The notes under the pieces are model-generated. The model was not told the DNA's origin and searched no databases. It worked only from the letters and a program-made list of their open reading frames with translations. A program made the translations under genes and the position numbers. This document shows positions 1 to 14,346 of a stretch of 60,595 nucleotides of DNA, one piece after another. The stretch is taken from positions 1 through 60,595 of the forward strand of contig NZ_FOTY01000007.1 in assembly GCF_900114715.1 (NCBI RefSeq), given 5' to 3'. The DNA is from Salibacterium qingdaonense. Its GTDB lineage: Bacteria > Bacillota > Bacilli > Bacillales > Marinococcaceae. Each line of letters starts with the position of its first letter. Position 1 is the stretch's first letter.

Positions 1-267
<267 letters not shown>

Positions 268-284
268 CTATATCTTTAACGATG

Positions 285-312
285 CCTTTAGCTGTTGCAT
301 TTGATTTTACAA
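285..312. mobile_element. Possible terminal inverted repeat of the IS30-type element
   Basis: An AT-rich stretch containing gttgcatttgattttacaat lies about 90 bases upstream of the transposase start. This is where an IS30-family end would be expected, and the sequence resembles such ends from memory. The partner end is outside the window, so the repeat cannot be confirmed. Confidence 0.35.
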
Positions 313-397
313 TCAAGCACTATTTTTCAACATATTGTGACATTTCTCCGCTGTGCTTGTTTCCCCTTGAAAAAGGGACAGGCCTAAGATGTGCTGC

Positions 398-432
398 GGA
401 CGCGAACTACGTGAACGAGGAAGTTCGTGTCC
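398..432. repeat. Single decayed 35-bp dyad, family A geometry
   Basis: GGACGCGA and TCGTGTCC flank a 19-base centre, giving a 35-bp dyad. The complete family A arrays have exactly this spacing between a GGACACTA arm and the next TAGTGTCC arm. It sits just beyond the spoIIQ terminator, which is also the usual position of those arrays. Confidence 0.4.
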
Positions 433-438
433 AGGCAC

Positions 439-488
439 AAAAAAGCCCGGGCGATATCAGCTGCTTCACGCAGCATCGTCCGGGCTTT
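439..488 (-). terminator. Intrinsic terminator after spoIIQ
   Basis: Read on the minus strand, AAAGCCCGGACGAT pairs with the downstream ATCGCCCGGGCTTT and is followed by six T. It lies 34 bases beyond the spoIIQ stop. Confidence 0.85.
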
Positions 489-521
489 ACAGCACCTGTA
501 TCCTGTTACGTATTCTCTGAA

Positions 522-1397
522 TTACCCATTCTCATTCTCGTTACCTTCGTTACCGTCACCGCCATCAAGAATAGGGAACTCTTCCAGACCGGAGGATTCT
601 TCCTCGCCGTCCTCCGAGTCATCACCGTCGTCTTCGCGTGCAGTCTGCTCTTCTTCCTGATTTCCATTGTCACCGCTTAATGCCGTGAGTTGTTGATGAA
701 AGGCTTCGTCCGGATTGAGCGGTTCTCCGTTTTTACGGACTTCAAAGTGAGCGTGAATGCCTGCATCTTTATTATAGAGATTTTCAGCTGCTGCTCCCAG
801 CACAGAGCCCTGCGTAATCGTATCGCCTTCTTCCACCTTTATATCCTGAAGGCTGCTGTAGGAAGTGACGATGTTATCAGTGTGTTTAACATCCACGACC
901 TGTCCGAGAACTTCATCGTCTTCTACGTTTACTACTTCACCCGTCGCGGCCGCCGTCACTTCAAACGATTCCTCGTCCTGGCCGGCAATATCGATTCCTT
1001 TGTTCTGGTAGTACATATTATTGTAGTATACAAGAGAATCCTGCTGTTCTTCAGCTGAAGCGTCATGATCGTAATAATACCCAATAATATCTACACTGTC
1101 TTCATCCATCACCGGCATCTGCAGCGTCTCGTCTCCTGAAGCCGCAGGCATGCTGTCTTCGCCTTCCATCGTTCCTTCATTCTCCCGGGCCTCCTGCTCT
1201 TGTGCCGGTGGCTGTTCTTCTTCAGCCTGATTCGTTCCAGCCGGACTCTGAATGACAAAGTACGTTCCAAGCAAAAAGGCACAGACACTCAAGTAGGCAG
1301 CAGGCCAGAACCATTTTTGTTTTGACCACGCGCGGAGTCTGTCTTTCATTCCTCTGCGTTCTCTGGCTGCTGCTTGTTGATTTTCCTTATTTTTCAT
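522..1397 (-). CDS. spoIIQ: Stage II sporulation protein Q, degenerate LytM/M23 domain
   Basis: A 291-residue forespore membrane protein whose partner in the known family is SpoIIIAH of the mother cell, forming the intercellular channel. A membrane segment lies near residues 30-48, followed by an acidic linker and an M23/LytM domain at about 125-235. The first metal motif is NKGID (Asn132) where active M23 enzymes have HxGxD. The second, HAH at 215-217, is kept, so the enzyme is probably inactive as in B. subtilis SpoIIQ. The C-terminal 50 residues are almost all Asp, Glu, Asn and Gly. I chose the ATG at 1397 because GAGGTGAT precedes it; a longer reading from 1418 has no ribosome site. It lies next to spoIID, as in B. 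subtilis. Confidence 0.9.
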   Translation of the reverse strand: MKNKENQQAAARERRGMKDRLRAWSKQKWFWPAAYLSVCAFLLGTYFVIQSPAGTNQAEEEQPPAQEQEARENEGTMEGEDSMPAASGDETLQMPVMDEDSVDIIGYYYDHDASAEEQQDSLVYYNNMYYQNKGIDIAGQDEESFEVTAAATGEVVNVEDDEVLGQVVDVKHTDNIVTSYSSLQDIKVEEGDTITQGSVLGAAAENLYNKDAGIHAHFEVRKNGEPLNPDEAFHQQLTALSGDNGNQEEEQTAREDDGDDSEDGEEESSGLEEFPILDGGDGNEGNENENG

Positions 1398-1436
1398 GAT
1401 TATCACCTCAGCTCCCATTGTGATCAGGAGCGAGGA

Positions 1437-1468
1437 AAATTATACCTTTGAATTTGGATTTTTTATGC
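1437..1468 (-). promoter_or_regulatory. Possible sigma-F-type promoter of spoIIQ
   Basis: On the minus strand GCATA (1464-1468) and GGTATAATTT (1437-1446) resemble the sigma-F -35 and -10 elements. The spacer is 17 rather than the usual 15 and one -10 position deviates. The position, 40 bases before the start codon, fits. Confidence 0.4.
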
Positions 1469-1489
1469 TGATTTTTTAAAAAGGGGCAT

Positions 1490-2482
1490 TCAGGACAGTC
1501 CAGCTATCTCCACACCCTTGTAATAGTGCTTCACAATTTCCTCATATGTTTTTCCTTCATCAGCCATGCCATCCGCACCGTACTGACTCATCCCGACACC
1601 ATGTCCCCAGCCTTTCGTAGCAAAAATCAACTCATTACCCTGGCGGCTTATCGTAAAATCAGTGGAATCAAGCTCCAGCTTTTCCCGGATGTCGCGACCT
1701 GAAAATGTTTCTCCTCCTAACTCCACTTCTTCCACTCTGCTGCTTTCGGTCTGACTTAAAACAGTACCGGATGCGCCTTCAGACAGCGAAATACCAAGAG
1801 CTTGTTCCACTTTTGCGACGGATATGGATATTTCATTTGCATACCGGGGGGATTCTGTATCCCACGGGCTTTCCACACTTTGCAGATACGGCTCCGGGTT
1901 CTGCCAGTAATCTTCCGCATTTTCGGTATGGCCGTTGCTGGTGGAAAAAAAGGAAGCTGTGATCGGCTGTCCTTCATACGTTAAGACCTGTCCTTTTGTG
2001 GCACGTACCGCTTCGTTTATTTTTTTCATTTTCCAATCAAAATCTTTGCCCCACTCTTCTTTCAGCTCTTGTTCACTTTGATACACCTGATGCATCGTCG
2101 TATCGGTGACAAGCGCTCCGTCCGGCAGGTTGATTTCTGAAGGGGAAGCGATCTGTTTCGCTGCGTACGTCCGTGCTGTCAGGGCCTGGGCCTTCAGGGC
2201 TTCTATATCAAACGTTGCCGGCATCTCAGAGGCGACCACCCCTGCCACGTATTCCTCAAGACCGGTCTGTTCCACGGTTTCCGTTTCGCTGCGGAATACA
2301 GGAATGGTTCGTTCAGCCTCTTCAGCCGGCTGGGTCAGCGGTTCCTCCCCGGAGTTTTCCGGGCTGGTATCCGTTGTCTGTGTACCAGGTGAACCGGGTG
2401 AGCCCCCTATGCTGATGAATAAAACCGGGATAAGAAAAAACAATACGAAAAGAAAAACGGAGATTAAGGCTCCTTTTTTCAT
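1490..2482 (-). CDS. spoIID: Stage II sporulation protein D, septal peptidoglycan lytic enzyme
   Basis: A 330-residue mother-cell membrane protein of the SpoIID/LytB family, a lytic transglycosylase acting with SpoIIM and SpoIIP in engulfment. A single N-terminal membrane helix (residues 5-25) precedes a linker and the SpoIID domain. Signature stretches are EYVAGVVASEMPATF, ALKAQALTARTYA and, near the C-terminus, GWGHGVGMSQYGADGMA. The ribosome site GGGGGCGG precedes the ATG. The gene sits between murAA and spoIIQ exactly as in B. subtilis. A sigma-E promoter match lies directly upstream, consistent with mother-cell expression. Confidence 0.95.
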   Translation of the reverse strand: MKKGALISVFLFVLFFLIPVLFISIGGSPGSPGTQTTDTSPENSGEEPLTQPAEEAERTIPVFRSETETVEQTGLEEYVAGVVASEMPATFDIEALKAQALTARTYAAKQIASPSEINLPDGALVTDTTMHQVYQSEQELKEEWGKDFDWKMKKINEAVRATKGQVLTYEGQPITASFFSTSNGHTENAEDYWQNPEPYLQSVESPWDTESPRYANEISISVAKVEQALGISLSEGASGTVLSQTESSRVEEVELGGETFSGRDIREKLELDSTDFTISRQGNELIFATKGWGHGVGMSQYGADGMADEGKTYEEIVKHYYKGVEIAGLS

Positions 2483-2508
2483 CCATTTACCGCCCCCTGT
2501 TTCCTGTC

Positions 2509-2536
2509 ATTGTACACACACTTCCTATAAATATGC
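2509..2536 (-). promoter_or_regulatory. Sigma-E-type promoter of spoIID
   Basis: On the minus strand GCATATT (2530-2536) matches the sigma-E -35 consensus KMATATT. After a 13-base spacer, TGTACAAT (2509-2516) matches CATACAHT at the last six positions. It lies 27 bases upstream of the spoIID start. The match is seen directly; use by sigma-E is inferred from the family. Confidence 0.7.
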
Positions 2537-2589
2537 TGCAAGTCCCCGGCGTATGATTGGATGTAAGGAGAACGGTTCCGGCGATGACC

Positions 2590-2777
2590 GGGGTGGAAGA
2601 GGGAGCGGTTCCGTGGAAACTAAACCACCTGGCAGCTCACGCAGTGTCCATGAAAGGGGAGTTCGAGGACATTAGAACTCCGGCACCGTCATGTAGTGTC
2701 CATGGCATTCCGCCGGTGTACACTAATTCCTGATCTCCCCGGCTTACTGTCCACTATAGGGCCATCCGTAAACACTA
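2590..2777. repeat. Family A 52-bp palindrome array, locus A1
   Basis: Three complete dyads begin at 2642, 2694 and 2745 (steps of 52 and 51), with a decayed one before them. Each is 32-33 bp with arms near TAGTGTCC and GGACACTA, separated from the next by exactly 19 bases. The arms are conserved while centres and spacers are not. The period is not a multiple of three, so the array is not coding. It lies just beyond the murAA terminator. Confidence 0.85.
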
Positions 2778-2881
2778 AGCTCTTATTTTTCATTCGTAAC
2801 GTACCCGGATGGGGCTGGATAAATGGGCAAAAGGCAGCGTGCCTTCTGTTCCTGCCCGGGACCGGCTGCATGCTTTTTCAT

Positions 2882-2914
2882 AAAAAAAGGGCTGTATCTT
2901 TTGATACAACCCCG
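2882..2914 (-). terminator. Intrinsic terminator after murAA
   Basis: On the minus strand GGGTTGTATC, a short loop and GATACAGCCC form a hairpin followed by seven T, directly after the murAA stop. Confidence 0.85.
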
Positions 2915-2920
2915 GTTGAT

Positions 2921-4237
2921 TTAATGATTGACGGTACGTAATACTTTCTCTTCTTTAGAGGAGACTTTCTCCGTCTCTGTTACTTCCACACGCTGCACGC
3001 GGGCGCCGAGTCCCTGCAGCTTCTTGTGGAAATCGACGTAACCGCGGTCGAGATGTCTCAGCTCGGTTAACGTGGTTTCTCCTTCGGCCACGAGTCCGGC
3101 GATGATCAAGGCGGCACCGGCCCGCAGATCGGTCGCTGCCACTTCAGCTCCCTGGAGGCGGGTTGGACCGCTGACGATGGCCGCTTTCCCTTCGATTTTC
3201 ACGTCTGCGTTCATGCGGCGGAATTCCTCAACATGCATAAAGCGGTTCTCAAATACAGTCTCCGTGATAACGGCTGTACCTTTTGCCTGCGTGAGAAGCG
3301 CCATGAACTGCGCCTGCATATCTGTTGGAAAGCCGGGATGAGGCATGGTTTTCAAGTCCACCGGCCGGAGAATATCCGGTCCGATTACTCTCATGCCGTT
3401 GTCCCCTTCTTCAATAATAACGCCCATTTCACGGAGTTTCGCGACAAGCGGACGGATATGCTCATGAATGGCACCTTCAACGAATACGTCCCCGCCTGTG
3501 ATGGCTGAGGCAATCATCAGGGACCCCGCTTCAATCCGGTCCGGAATAATGGAGTGCACAGCACCTTTCATCTGTTTAACGCCTTCGATTCGAATCGTAC
3601 CGGTACCGGCACCGCGGACTTTTGCACCCATGGCATTCAGGTAATTCGCCAGGTCCACAATTTCCGGTTCTTCCGCCACATTCTCAAGAATGGTCGTTCC
3701 TTCAGCGAGAGTGGCCGCCATCATAATGTTTTCTGTTGCTCCTACACTCGGGAAGTCGAGATAAATCCGGGCTCCCTGGAGACGATCCTGCACTTTCGCT
3801 TCAATGTAGCCGTTGCCGATCTCAACAACAGCCCCCATTGCTTCAAACCCTTTGAGATGCTGGTCAATCGGACGGGACCCAATCGCGCATCCTCCCGGAA
3901 GTGCAATATGAGCGCACCCTTTTCTTGCAAGCAGCGGTCCCATGACGAGAAAGGATGCCCGCATTTTACGAACGTATTCAAATGGAGCTTCCGTCGTCAG
4001 TTCACCTTCTGCATTAGACGTGAATACCCCGTCTTCAAAATTCACATCTGCATCCATATAATTCAGTACATTTTTCATTGTAAATACATCGGCTAAAGTC
4101 GGGACATCATATATAGTGCTCGTTCCTTCTTCAGCGAGGAGGGAGGCGGCGATAACCGGAAGAACAGAATTCTTTGCGCCTTCTGCTTTCACGGTTCCCT
4201 TCAGCCGCTTTCCTCCCCTGACTACTATTTTTTCCAA
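2921..4237 (-). CDS. murAA: UDP-N-acetylglucosamine 1-carboxyvinyltransferase (first copy)
   Basis: Transfers enolpyruvate from PEP to UDP-GlcNAc, the first committed step of peptidoglycan synthesis, in the cytoplasm. The 438 residues match the usual length. The N-terminal motif [18 protein letters not shown] and the loop [14 protein letters not shown] with the active-site Cys are present. I chose the TTG at 4235-4237 because GGAGG lies 8 bases upstream and the protein then begins like B. subtilis MurAA. The open frame extends to 4411, but that extension has no family similarity. A second murA copy is at 42657-43943, the usual Firmicutes arrangement. It terminates before spoIID. Confidence 0.93.
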   Translation of the reverse strand: MEKIVVRGGKRLKGTVKAEGAKNSVLPVIAASLLAEEGTSTIYDVPTLADVFTMKNVLNYMDADVNFEDGVFTSNAEGELTTEAPFEYVRKMRASFLVMGPLLARKGCAHIALPGGCAIGSRPIDQHLKGFEAMGAVVEIGNGYIEAKVQDRLQGARIYLDFPSVGATENIMMAATLAEGTTILENVAEEPEIVDLANYLNAMGAKVRGAGTGTIRIEGVKQMKGAVHSIIPDRIEAGSLMIASAITGGDVFVEGAIHEHIRPLVAKLREMGVIIEEGDNGMRVIGPDILRPVDLKTMPHPGFPTDMQAQFMALLTQAKGTAVITETVFENRFMHVEEFRRMNADVKIEGKAAIVSGPTRLQGAEVAATDLRAGAALIIAGLVAEGETTLTELRHLDRGYVDFHKKLQGLGARVQRVEVTETEKVSSKEEKVLRTVNH

Positions 4238-4344
4238 CGTTTTCCCCTCCGCGTCCGTTATAGTTCGTATCGTTTCTGCATGAGAATGACGTCTCCCGCC
4301 TGGTTTCATGCAGGCAGAATCAGTCATCTTTGTATTATGGATAT

Positions 4345-4500
4345 TCATTCGTCCATATAGGCGTGCCCTGTCCGGTAAAGAAACGGGTGCCCATTCTCGT
4401 CTTGTGTCCATTGTTCATTGGGTTCACTATTTCGTTTAGTCGTCGTGACAGGCTGCCGTGTTACAAATTTCCCTGAAAAACGCCGGAGGGGATGATTCAT
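4345..4500 (-). CDS. Tentative small ORF upstream of murAA
   Basis: A 51-codon frame starting at the ATG at 4498-4500 ends 108 bases before murAA. The C-terminal half ([20 protein letters not shown]) has a protein-like composition, but the ribosome site is weak and I recognise no family. B. subtilis has ywmB in this interval; this ORF does not resemble it as far as I can tell. It could equally be chance coding potential in the murAA leader. Confidence 0.25.
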   Translation of the reverse strand: MNHPLRRFSGKFVTRQPVTTTKRNSEPNEQWTQDENGHPFLYRTGHAYMDE

Positions 4501-4666
4501 CGACCTGTTTTCCGGCTGTTCCCCTTGTGCATCTGTTTTTCGACAAAGCGTCTGTCTTCTTACGTCTTCGTATACGGCACTCTGTCCAGGCGTTCCAGAT
4601 GCACGTCCTCATTCCTCATTTTCACCGGAGAGAGCACGCGCATACGTGGAAGATGGAGGGAGTCTC

Positions 4667-4897
4667 TCAAAAGAAATACCTCAGTGTCAACGACCCCTGC
4701 AGGTACTCAATGAAAAACGAACTGACAAGGTGGCTGAGCGCAATCGTCACAAGCACCATGAGCAGTTTTGCCTTCGGGCCTTCCGGGTTTCGGAGAAAAA
4801 CATCGAAACGAAAAGACTGCAGACTCCACCATACAATAACCAAAAAGATAAGGTTGACAGTAATATGTAAGATCGCGTCCTGCCCTTCAGGATTCAT
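4667..4897 (-). CDS. ywzB: DUF1146 family small membrane protein (YwzB-like)
   Basis: A 76-residue protein with two hydrophobic segments (about residues 9-25 and 42-62) joined by a basic loop containing WWSLQSFRFDVFL. This pattern, the size and the position between the atp operon and murAA match YwzB/DUF1146, a conserved Bacillus family of unknown function. AAGGAG lies 9 bases before the ATG. No role can be assigned from the sequence. Confidence 0.75.
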   Translation of the reverse strand: MNPEGQDAILHITVNLIFLVIVWWSLQSFRFDVFLRNPEGPKAKLLMVLVTIALSHLVSSFFIEYLQGSLTLRYFF

Positions 4898-5289
4898 CGC
4901 TGAAAACTCCTTAACAGCCCTTCTAACAATCCGATGTGTATCTTAGGGCATTTTGCTGAAAGGGAAAAGAGCCCTTTCTCTCATTCAAACACATCACTTT
5001 ATTGTAACATATCTGACTGAATTCGACAGCTTGTGCCGGTTTAAAACTGTTCCATAACGGTCGTTTCGGCAAAATAATGACTTATATTACCATGACATAC
5101 TGACTATACCTCAATTATAATAAAAAAAAACAAGTTTTTGTATAAAAATCGGATATTTTTTAAAATTTCATTACGCCAAACGAATTTTTGTAACATGATT
5201 GTAAATAAATCCGAAAGAAAAATACCGTGCACAACCCTTTGTTTCAGGAGCTGCATTCACATGTATGATATATAAAAAGAGGAGGACTT
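4898..5289. other. Intergenic, AT-rich, divergent promoter region
   Basis: This 390-bp stretch separates the divergent DUF1146 and DUF1722 genes. It is AT-rich from about 5080 to 5220, as expected for promoters, but I could not pick out a convincing -35/-10 pair. None of the window's intergenic repeat families occurs here. Confidence 0.5.
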
Positions 5290-5793
5290 TTGTTGGAACT
5301 TGTTGAAAATGTCCGCATCGCGCGGAGCAGCGCCGAAAAAATCTGGGCAACCGCTAAATATGATGTCATGGGCAGAGGGTACCAGCATTACAAATCATTA
5401 TCCAAACAGGCAGGAAACCTGCACGATCTGCCCGCGATTCATCATTTTTTCCAGAGCCTCCGTGTTGTTTCCGGCAGGCCATATGACCGCCGGGGCTGCA
5501 TCAATACATTGGAGCATATGTGGGGATATGTAAAAAAAGACGCGGGTTCAAAAGAAAAAGAAACATTTCAACATGATCTGAGCGAAGCGGCTGAGCTGCC
5601 GTATGATCACTTTTACGAATGGTGCGGGAGCATGGAAAAGACCCGCCAGCTGCTTTCTCACCTGGCGTGGAAATACCAGAAAGACTATCTGCTGCGGAGT
5701 CTCATTCTATTTCCTGACACGGACTATCATATCCTCCAGAACCGAAAAGGAACGTTCATGTTATCCGGTGACAGGCTGTGGAAGATGGATTAA
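5290..5793 (+). CDS. DUF1722 family protein (YbgA-like)
   Basis: A 167-residue protein resembling DUF1722, a domain of unknown function sometimes fused to DUF523. Supporting stretches are CINTLEHMWGYVKKD, similar to the family's HxNVLQHxxGYFKK core, and a following acidic helix-rich segment ending near LRSLILFP. GGAGG at 5281-5285 points to a TTG start at 5290 or 5293; the second has better spacing. No close partner gene lies nearby, since the atp operon converges on it from the other side. Function unknown. Confidence 0.65.
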   Translation: MLELVENVRIARSSAEKIWATAKYDVMGRGYQHYKSLSKQAGNLHDLPAIHHFFQSLRVVSGRPYDRRGCINTLEHMWGYVKKDAGSKEKETFQHDLSEAAELPYDHFYEWCGSMEKTRQLLSHLAWKYQKDYLLRSLILFPDTDYHILQNRKGTFMLSGDRLWKMD

Positions 5794-5832
5794 AACCATG
5801 TGTTGTGCTATCGATTGGTGCAGGCAGGGCAG

Positions 5833-6750
5833 TTCTTGATCGATTCAGCTGATTTCTTGATCGATGCTTCCGTTTCTCGATCGATGTTCCCCATTTCTGC
5901 TCTTTTCTCGATTGATGCTCGGCATTTCTCGATCGTTTCTCCGGATTTCTTGATTGATGCTCCGGATATCAGCATCAGCGTGGCCGGGCCGCCGATCCGG
6001 CGCGGGGACAGCTTCGATGCTGCTCCGTTCTCGATCGATTCGGCGGGTTTCTTGATCAATGCTTCCGTTTCTCGATCGCTTTTTCCCATTTCTGCTCTTT
6101 TCTCGATTGATTCTCGGCATTTCTCGATCAATTCTCCGCATTTCTTGATTGATGCTCCGGATATCAGCATCAGCGTGGCCGGGCCGCCGATCCGGCACCG
6201 GGGCGGCCTCCATGCTGCCCCGTTCTCGATCGATTCAGCGGGTTTCTTGATCAATGCTTCCGTTTCTCGATCGCTTTTTCCCATTTCCCCTCTTTTCTCG
6301 ATTGATCCTCTGCATTTCTCGATCAATTCTCCGGATTTCTTGATTGATTCTCTGGATGTCAGCATCAGCGTGGCCGGGCCGCCGATCCGGCACGGGACGG
6401 CTTCCATACTCCTCCGTTCTCGATCGATTCGGCGGGTTTCTTGATCAATGCTTCCGTTTCTCGATCGCTTTTTCCCATTTCCGCTCTTTTCTCGATTGAT
6501 CCTCTGCATTTCTCGATCAATTCTCCGGATTTCTTGATTGATGCTCCGGATGTCAGCATCAGTGTGGCCGGGCCGCCGATCCGGCACGGGGACGGCTTCC
6601 ATGCTCCTCCGTTCTCGATTGATTCAGCGGGTTTCTTGATCGATGCTTCCGTTTCTCGATCGCTTTTTCCCCATTCCGCTCTTTTCTCGATTGATGCTCT
6701 GCATTTCTCGATCGTTACTCCGGATTTCCTGATTAATTCTCTGGATGTAT
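5833..6750. repeat. Family F nested repeat block: 21-bp units in 195-bp super-repeats
   Basis: Units of the form TTCTYGATYRATnnnnnnnat recur at 21-bp steps (for example 5833, 5854, 5874, then 5905, 5926, 5947; the 31-bp jump equals three helical turns). A larger unit beginning ttcttgatcaatgcttccg repeats at 5854, 6049, 6244, 6438 and 6633, a period of 194-195 bp. Each larger copy also carries a GC-rich core, gtggccgggccgccgatccg. Several frames stay open on both strands because the period is a multiple of three. I treat those ORFs as by-products. The block lies between convergent genes. Confidence 0.9.
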
Positions 6751-6794
6751 GCCTCGATTAGGCCCTGCGATGCTGCAGAAACGATTTCTTATGT

Positions 6795-6843
6795 AAAAAA
6801 AGGCTGTTCCACCGCAGGAACCCCTGCGCGGAACAGCCTTTTT
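6795..6843 (-). terminator. Intrinsic terminator of the atp operon
   Basis: AAGGCTGTTCC pairs with GGAACAGCCTT around a GC-rich loop, followed by seven T on the minus strand, immediately after the atpC stop. Confidence 0.9.
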
Positions 6844-6844
6844 A

Positions 6845-7258
<414 letters not shown>

Positions 7259-7273
7259 TTACCGCAGTCCCGC

Positions 7274-9592
<2,319 letters not shown>

Positions 9593-9641
9593 TCACCACC
9601 TTTTTTTCACACCGGTTGTGCATGCTTTTCGGTGCCTGGGC

Positions 9642-11156
<1,515 letters not shown>

Positions 11157-11172
11157 TCACCCCTATCCTCTA

Positions 11173-12266
<1,094 letters not shown>

Positions 12267-12294
12267 TTAATCCCAGCGGTCTATGTACCCGCTG

Positions 12295-12549
<255 letters not shown>

Positions 12550-12571
12550 CTAAAAAAACGCAGTGAATCGT

Positions 12572-13312
<741 letters not shown>

Positions 13313-13397
13313 TTACTCTTCGTAAATGGTTCCCTGATTCCCTGTTGCCGCTTCTTCGCTCTTTGTTTACGTGCACGTCAGACACTGTTCATCCGGG

Positions 13398-13769
13398 TTA
13401 TGCGGGCTTTTTTTTAAACAAGGAGTGAAGAAGAATGATAATGTAGGGTGTCATTATGCCGGTAACAAGACCAATCAGATGAAAATGCCCGGGAAATTGA
13501 AGGAAAAGAACGGCCGCCAGCGCTCCGGACGCAAGCCGCGACAGCATTCCTGCAGAAAATGCCGAACGGTTCTCTTCCGCGGCTTTTCCGAGCTTTTTAA
13601 CGTCCCGGTACATGCTCCAGACATTAAAGAGACCAAGTCCCGTTCCAATCAAGGCACTTAAAAAAAACACCTGGTACGGGCTCATCCCCCAACCTATGAC
13701 ATAAAGTGCCAGGGCATAAAACGTGAACTGGACATAACGCCTTGTCTCCTGCTGAAAAGTCTGATTCAT
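13398..13769 (-). CDS. atpI: ATP synthase assembly protein AtpI
   Basis: A 123-residue protein with four hydrophobic segments, the AtpI family that helps assemble the c-ring. It starts MNQTFQQETRRYVQFTFYAL and overlaps the end of atpZ by four bases, so the two are coupled. Its position ahead of atpB is standard in Bacillus. Confidence 0.88.
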   Translation of the reverse strand: MNQTFQQETRRYVQFTFYALALYVIGWGMSPYQVFFLSALIGTGLGLFNVWSMYRDVKKLGKAAEENRSAFSAGMLSRLASGALAAVLFLQFPGHFHLIGLVTGIMTPYIIILLHSLFKKKPA

Positions 13770-14005
13770 TTCCGGTCGTCTCCGTCTTTAAGATAGTGCT
13801 CGAGCAGACGGGTTAGTCCGTATACTCCGGTGGCAAGTCCTGCCAGAAGGCCGATGATCATGATAAAAGGGGCTGTTCCCCACTTGTCATCCAGCCACCT
13901 TCCTGCGAATATGCCGATTAACAGGGGTCCAACTAAATAAGAGAGCACGGCTGATGTTAAAGCCGCGGACTGGAACGGTTTTGGAGACTTATGCTTGTCC
14001 GCCAT
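13766..14005 (-). CDS. atpZ: AtpZ (AtpI/AtpZ family), first gene of the atp operon
   Basis: A 79-residue protein with two membrane helices connected by the short loop AGRWLDDKWGTAPF. In alkaliphilic Bacillus, AtpZ has been linked to magnesium or calcium transport with AtpI. I chose the ATG at 14005 because GGAGGG precedes it. The open frame runs to 14233, but that stretch is the untranslated leader behind a good sigma-A promoter. Confidence 0.85.
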   Translation of the reverse strand: MADKHKSPKPFQSAALTSAVLSYLVGPLLIGIFAGRWLDDKWGTAPFIMIIGLLAGLATGVYGLTRLLEHYLKDGDDRK

Positions 14006-14176
14006 ATTACCCTCCATTCGCGGTGGTTCAAAGCTGCGCCGAAAAAGGGACGGCGCTTCAGGGTGGGCAGCCGAATCTTTCTGACAATTCAACAGAAGTC
14101 GATTGCGGCCTTTGTCTTTCTCCACCATCGTGCAACCGTCACCGAAATATGTAAACCCTCTCACATACCCTCTGTC

Positions 14177-14205
14177 ATCGTACAACAGCACCCCCTTTCT
14201 GTCAA
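14177..14205 (-). promoter_or_regulatory. Sigma-A promoter of the atp operon
   Basis: On the minus strand TTGACA (14200-14205), a 17-base spacer and TACGAT (14177-14182) give a near-consensus promoter. The leader to atpZ would be about 165 bases. Confidence 0.65.
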
Positions 14206-14290
14206 TCCTACCCACGGAAAAAATCCTTGTCACATCAGGGATTTCCGTTATTTACTATGTGTCGATTAAGTGACAATTCCAGGATTGCTC

Positions 14291-14328
14291 AAAAAAACTG
14301 CCGGAGGGTCTTTGAGCCCTTCCGGCAG
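14291..14328 (-). terminator. Intrinsic terminator after the subtilase gene
   Basis: CTGCCGGAAGGG pairs with the downstream CCCTCCGGCAG and is followed by seven T on the minus strand, just beyond the protease stop. It insulates the protease from the atp promoter. Confidence 0.88.
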
Positions 14329-14346
14329 CGCTTCCATTTCCTGCTC

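Noticed and set aside
522-1397. Active M23 endopeptidase
   Set aside because: The first metal-binding His is Asn; context and topology point to SpoIIQ.
5808-6602. 264-codon minus-strand ORF and overlapping plus-strand ORFs in the repeat block
   Set aside because: Frames stay open on both strands only because a 21-bp unit without stops is repeated; no ribosome site, and the protein would be heptad-like SIEK repeats.
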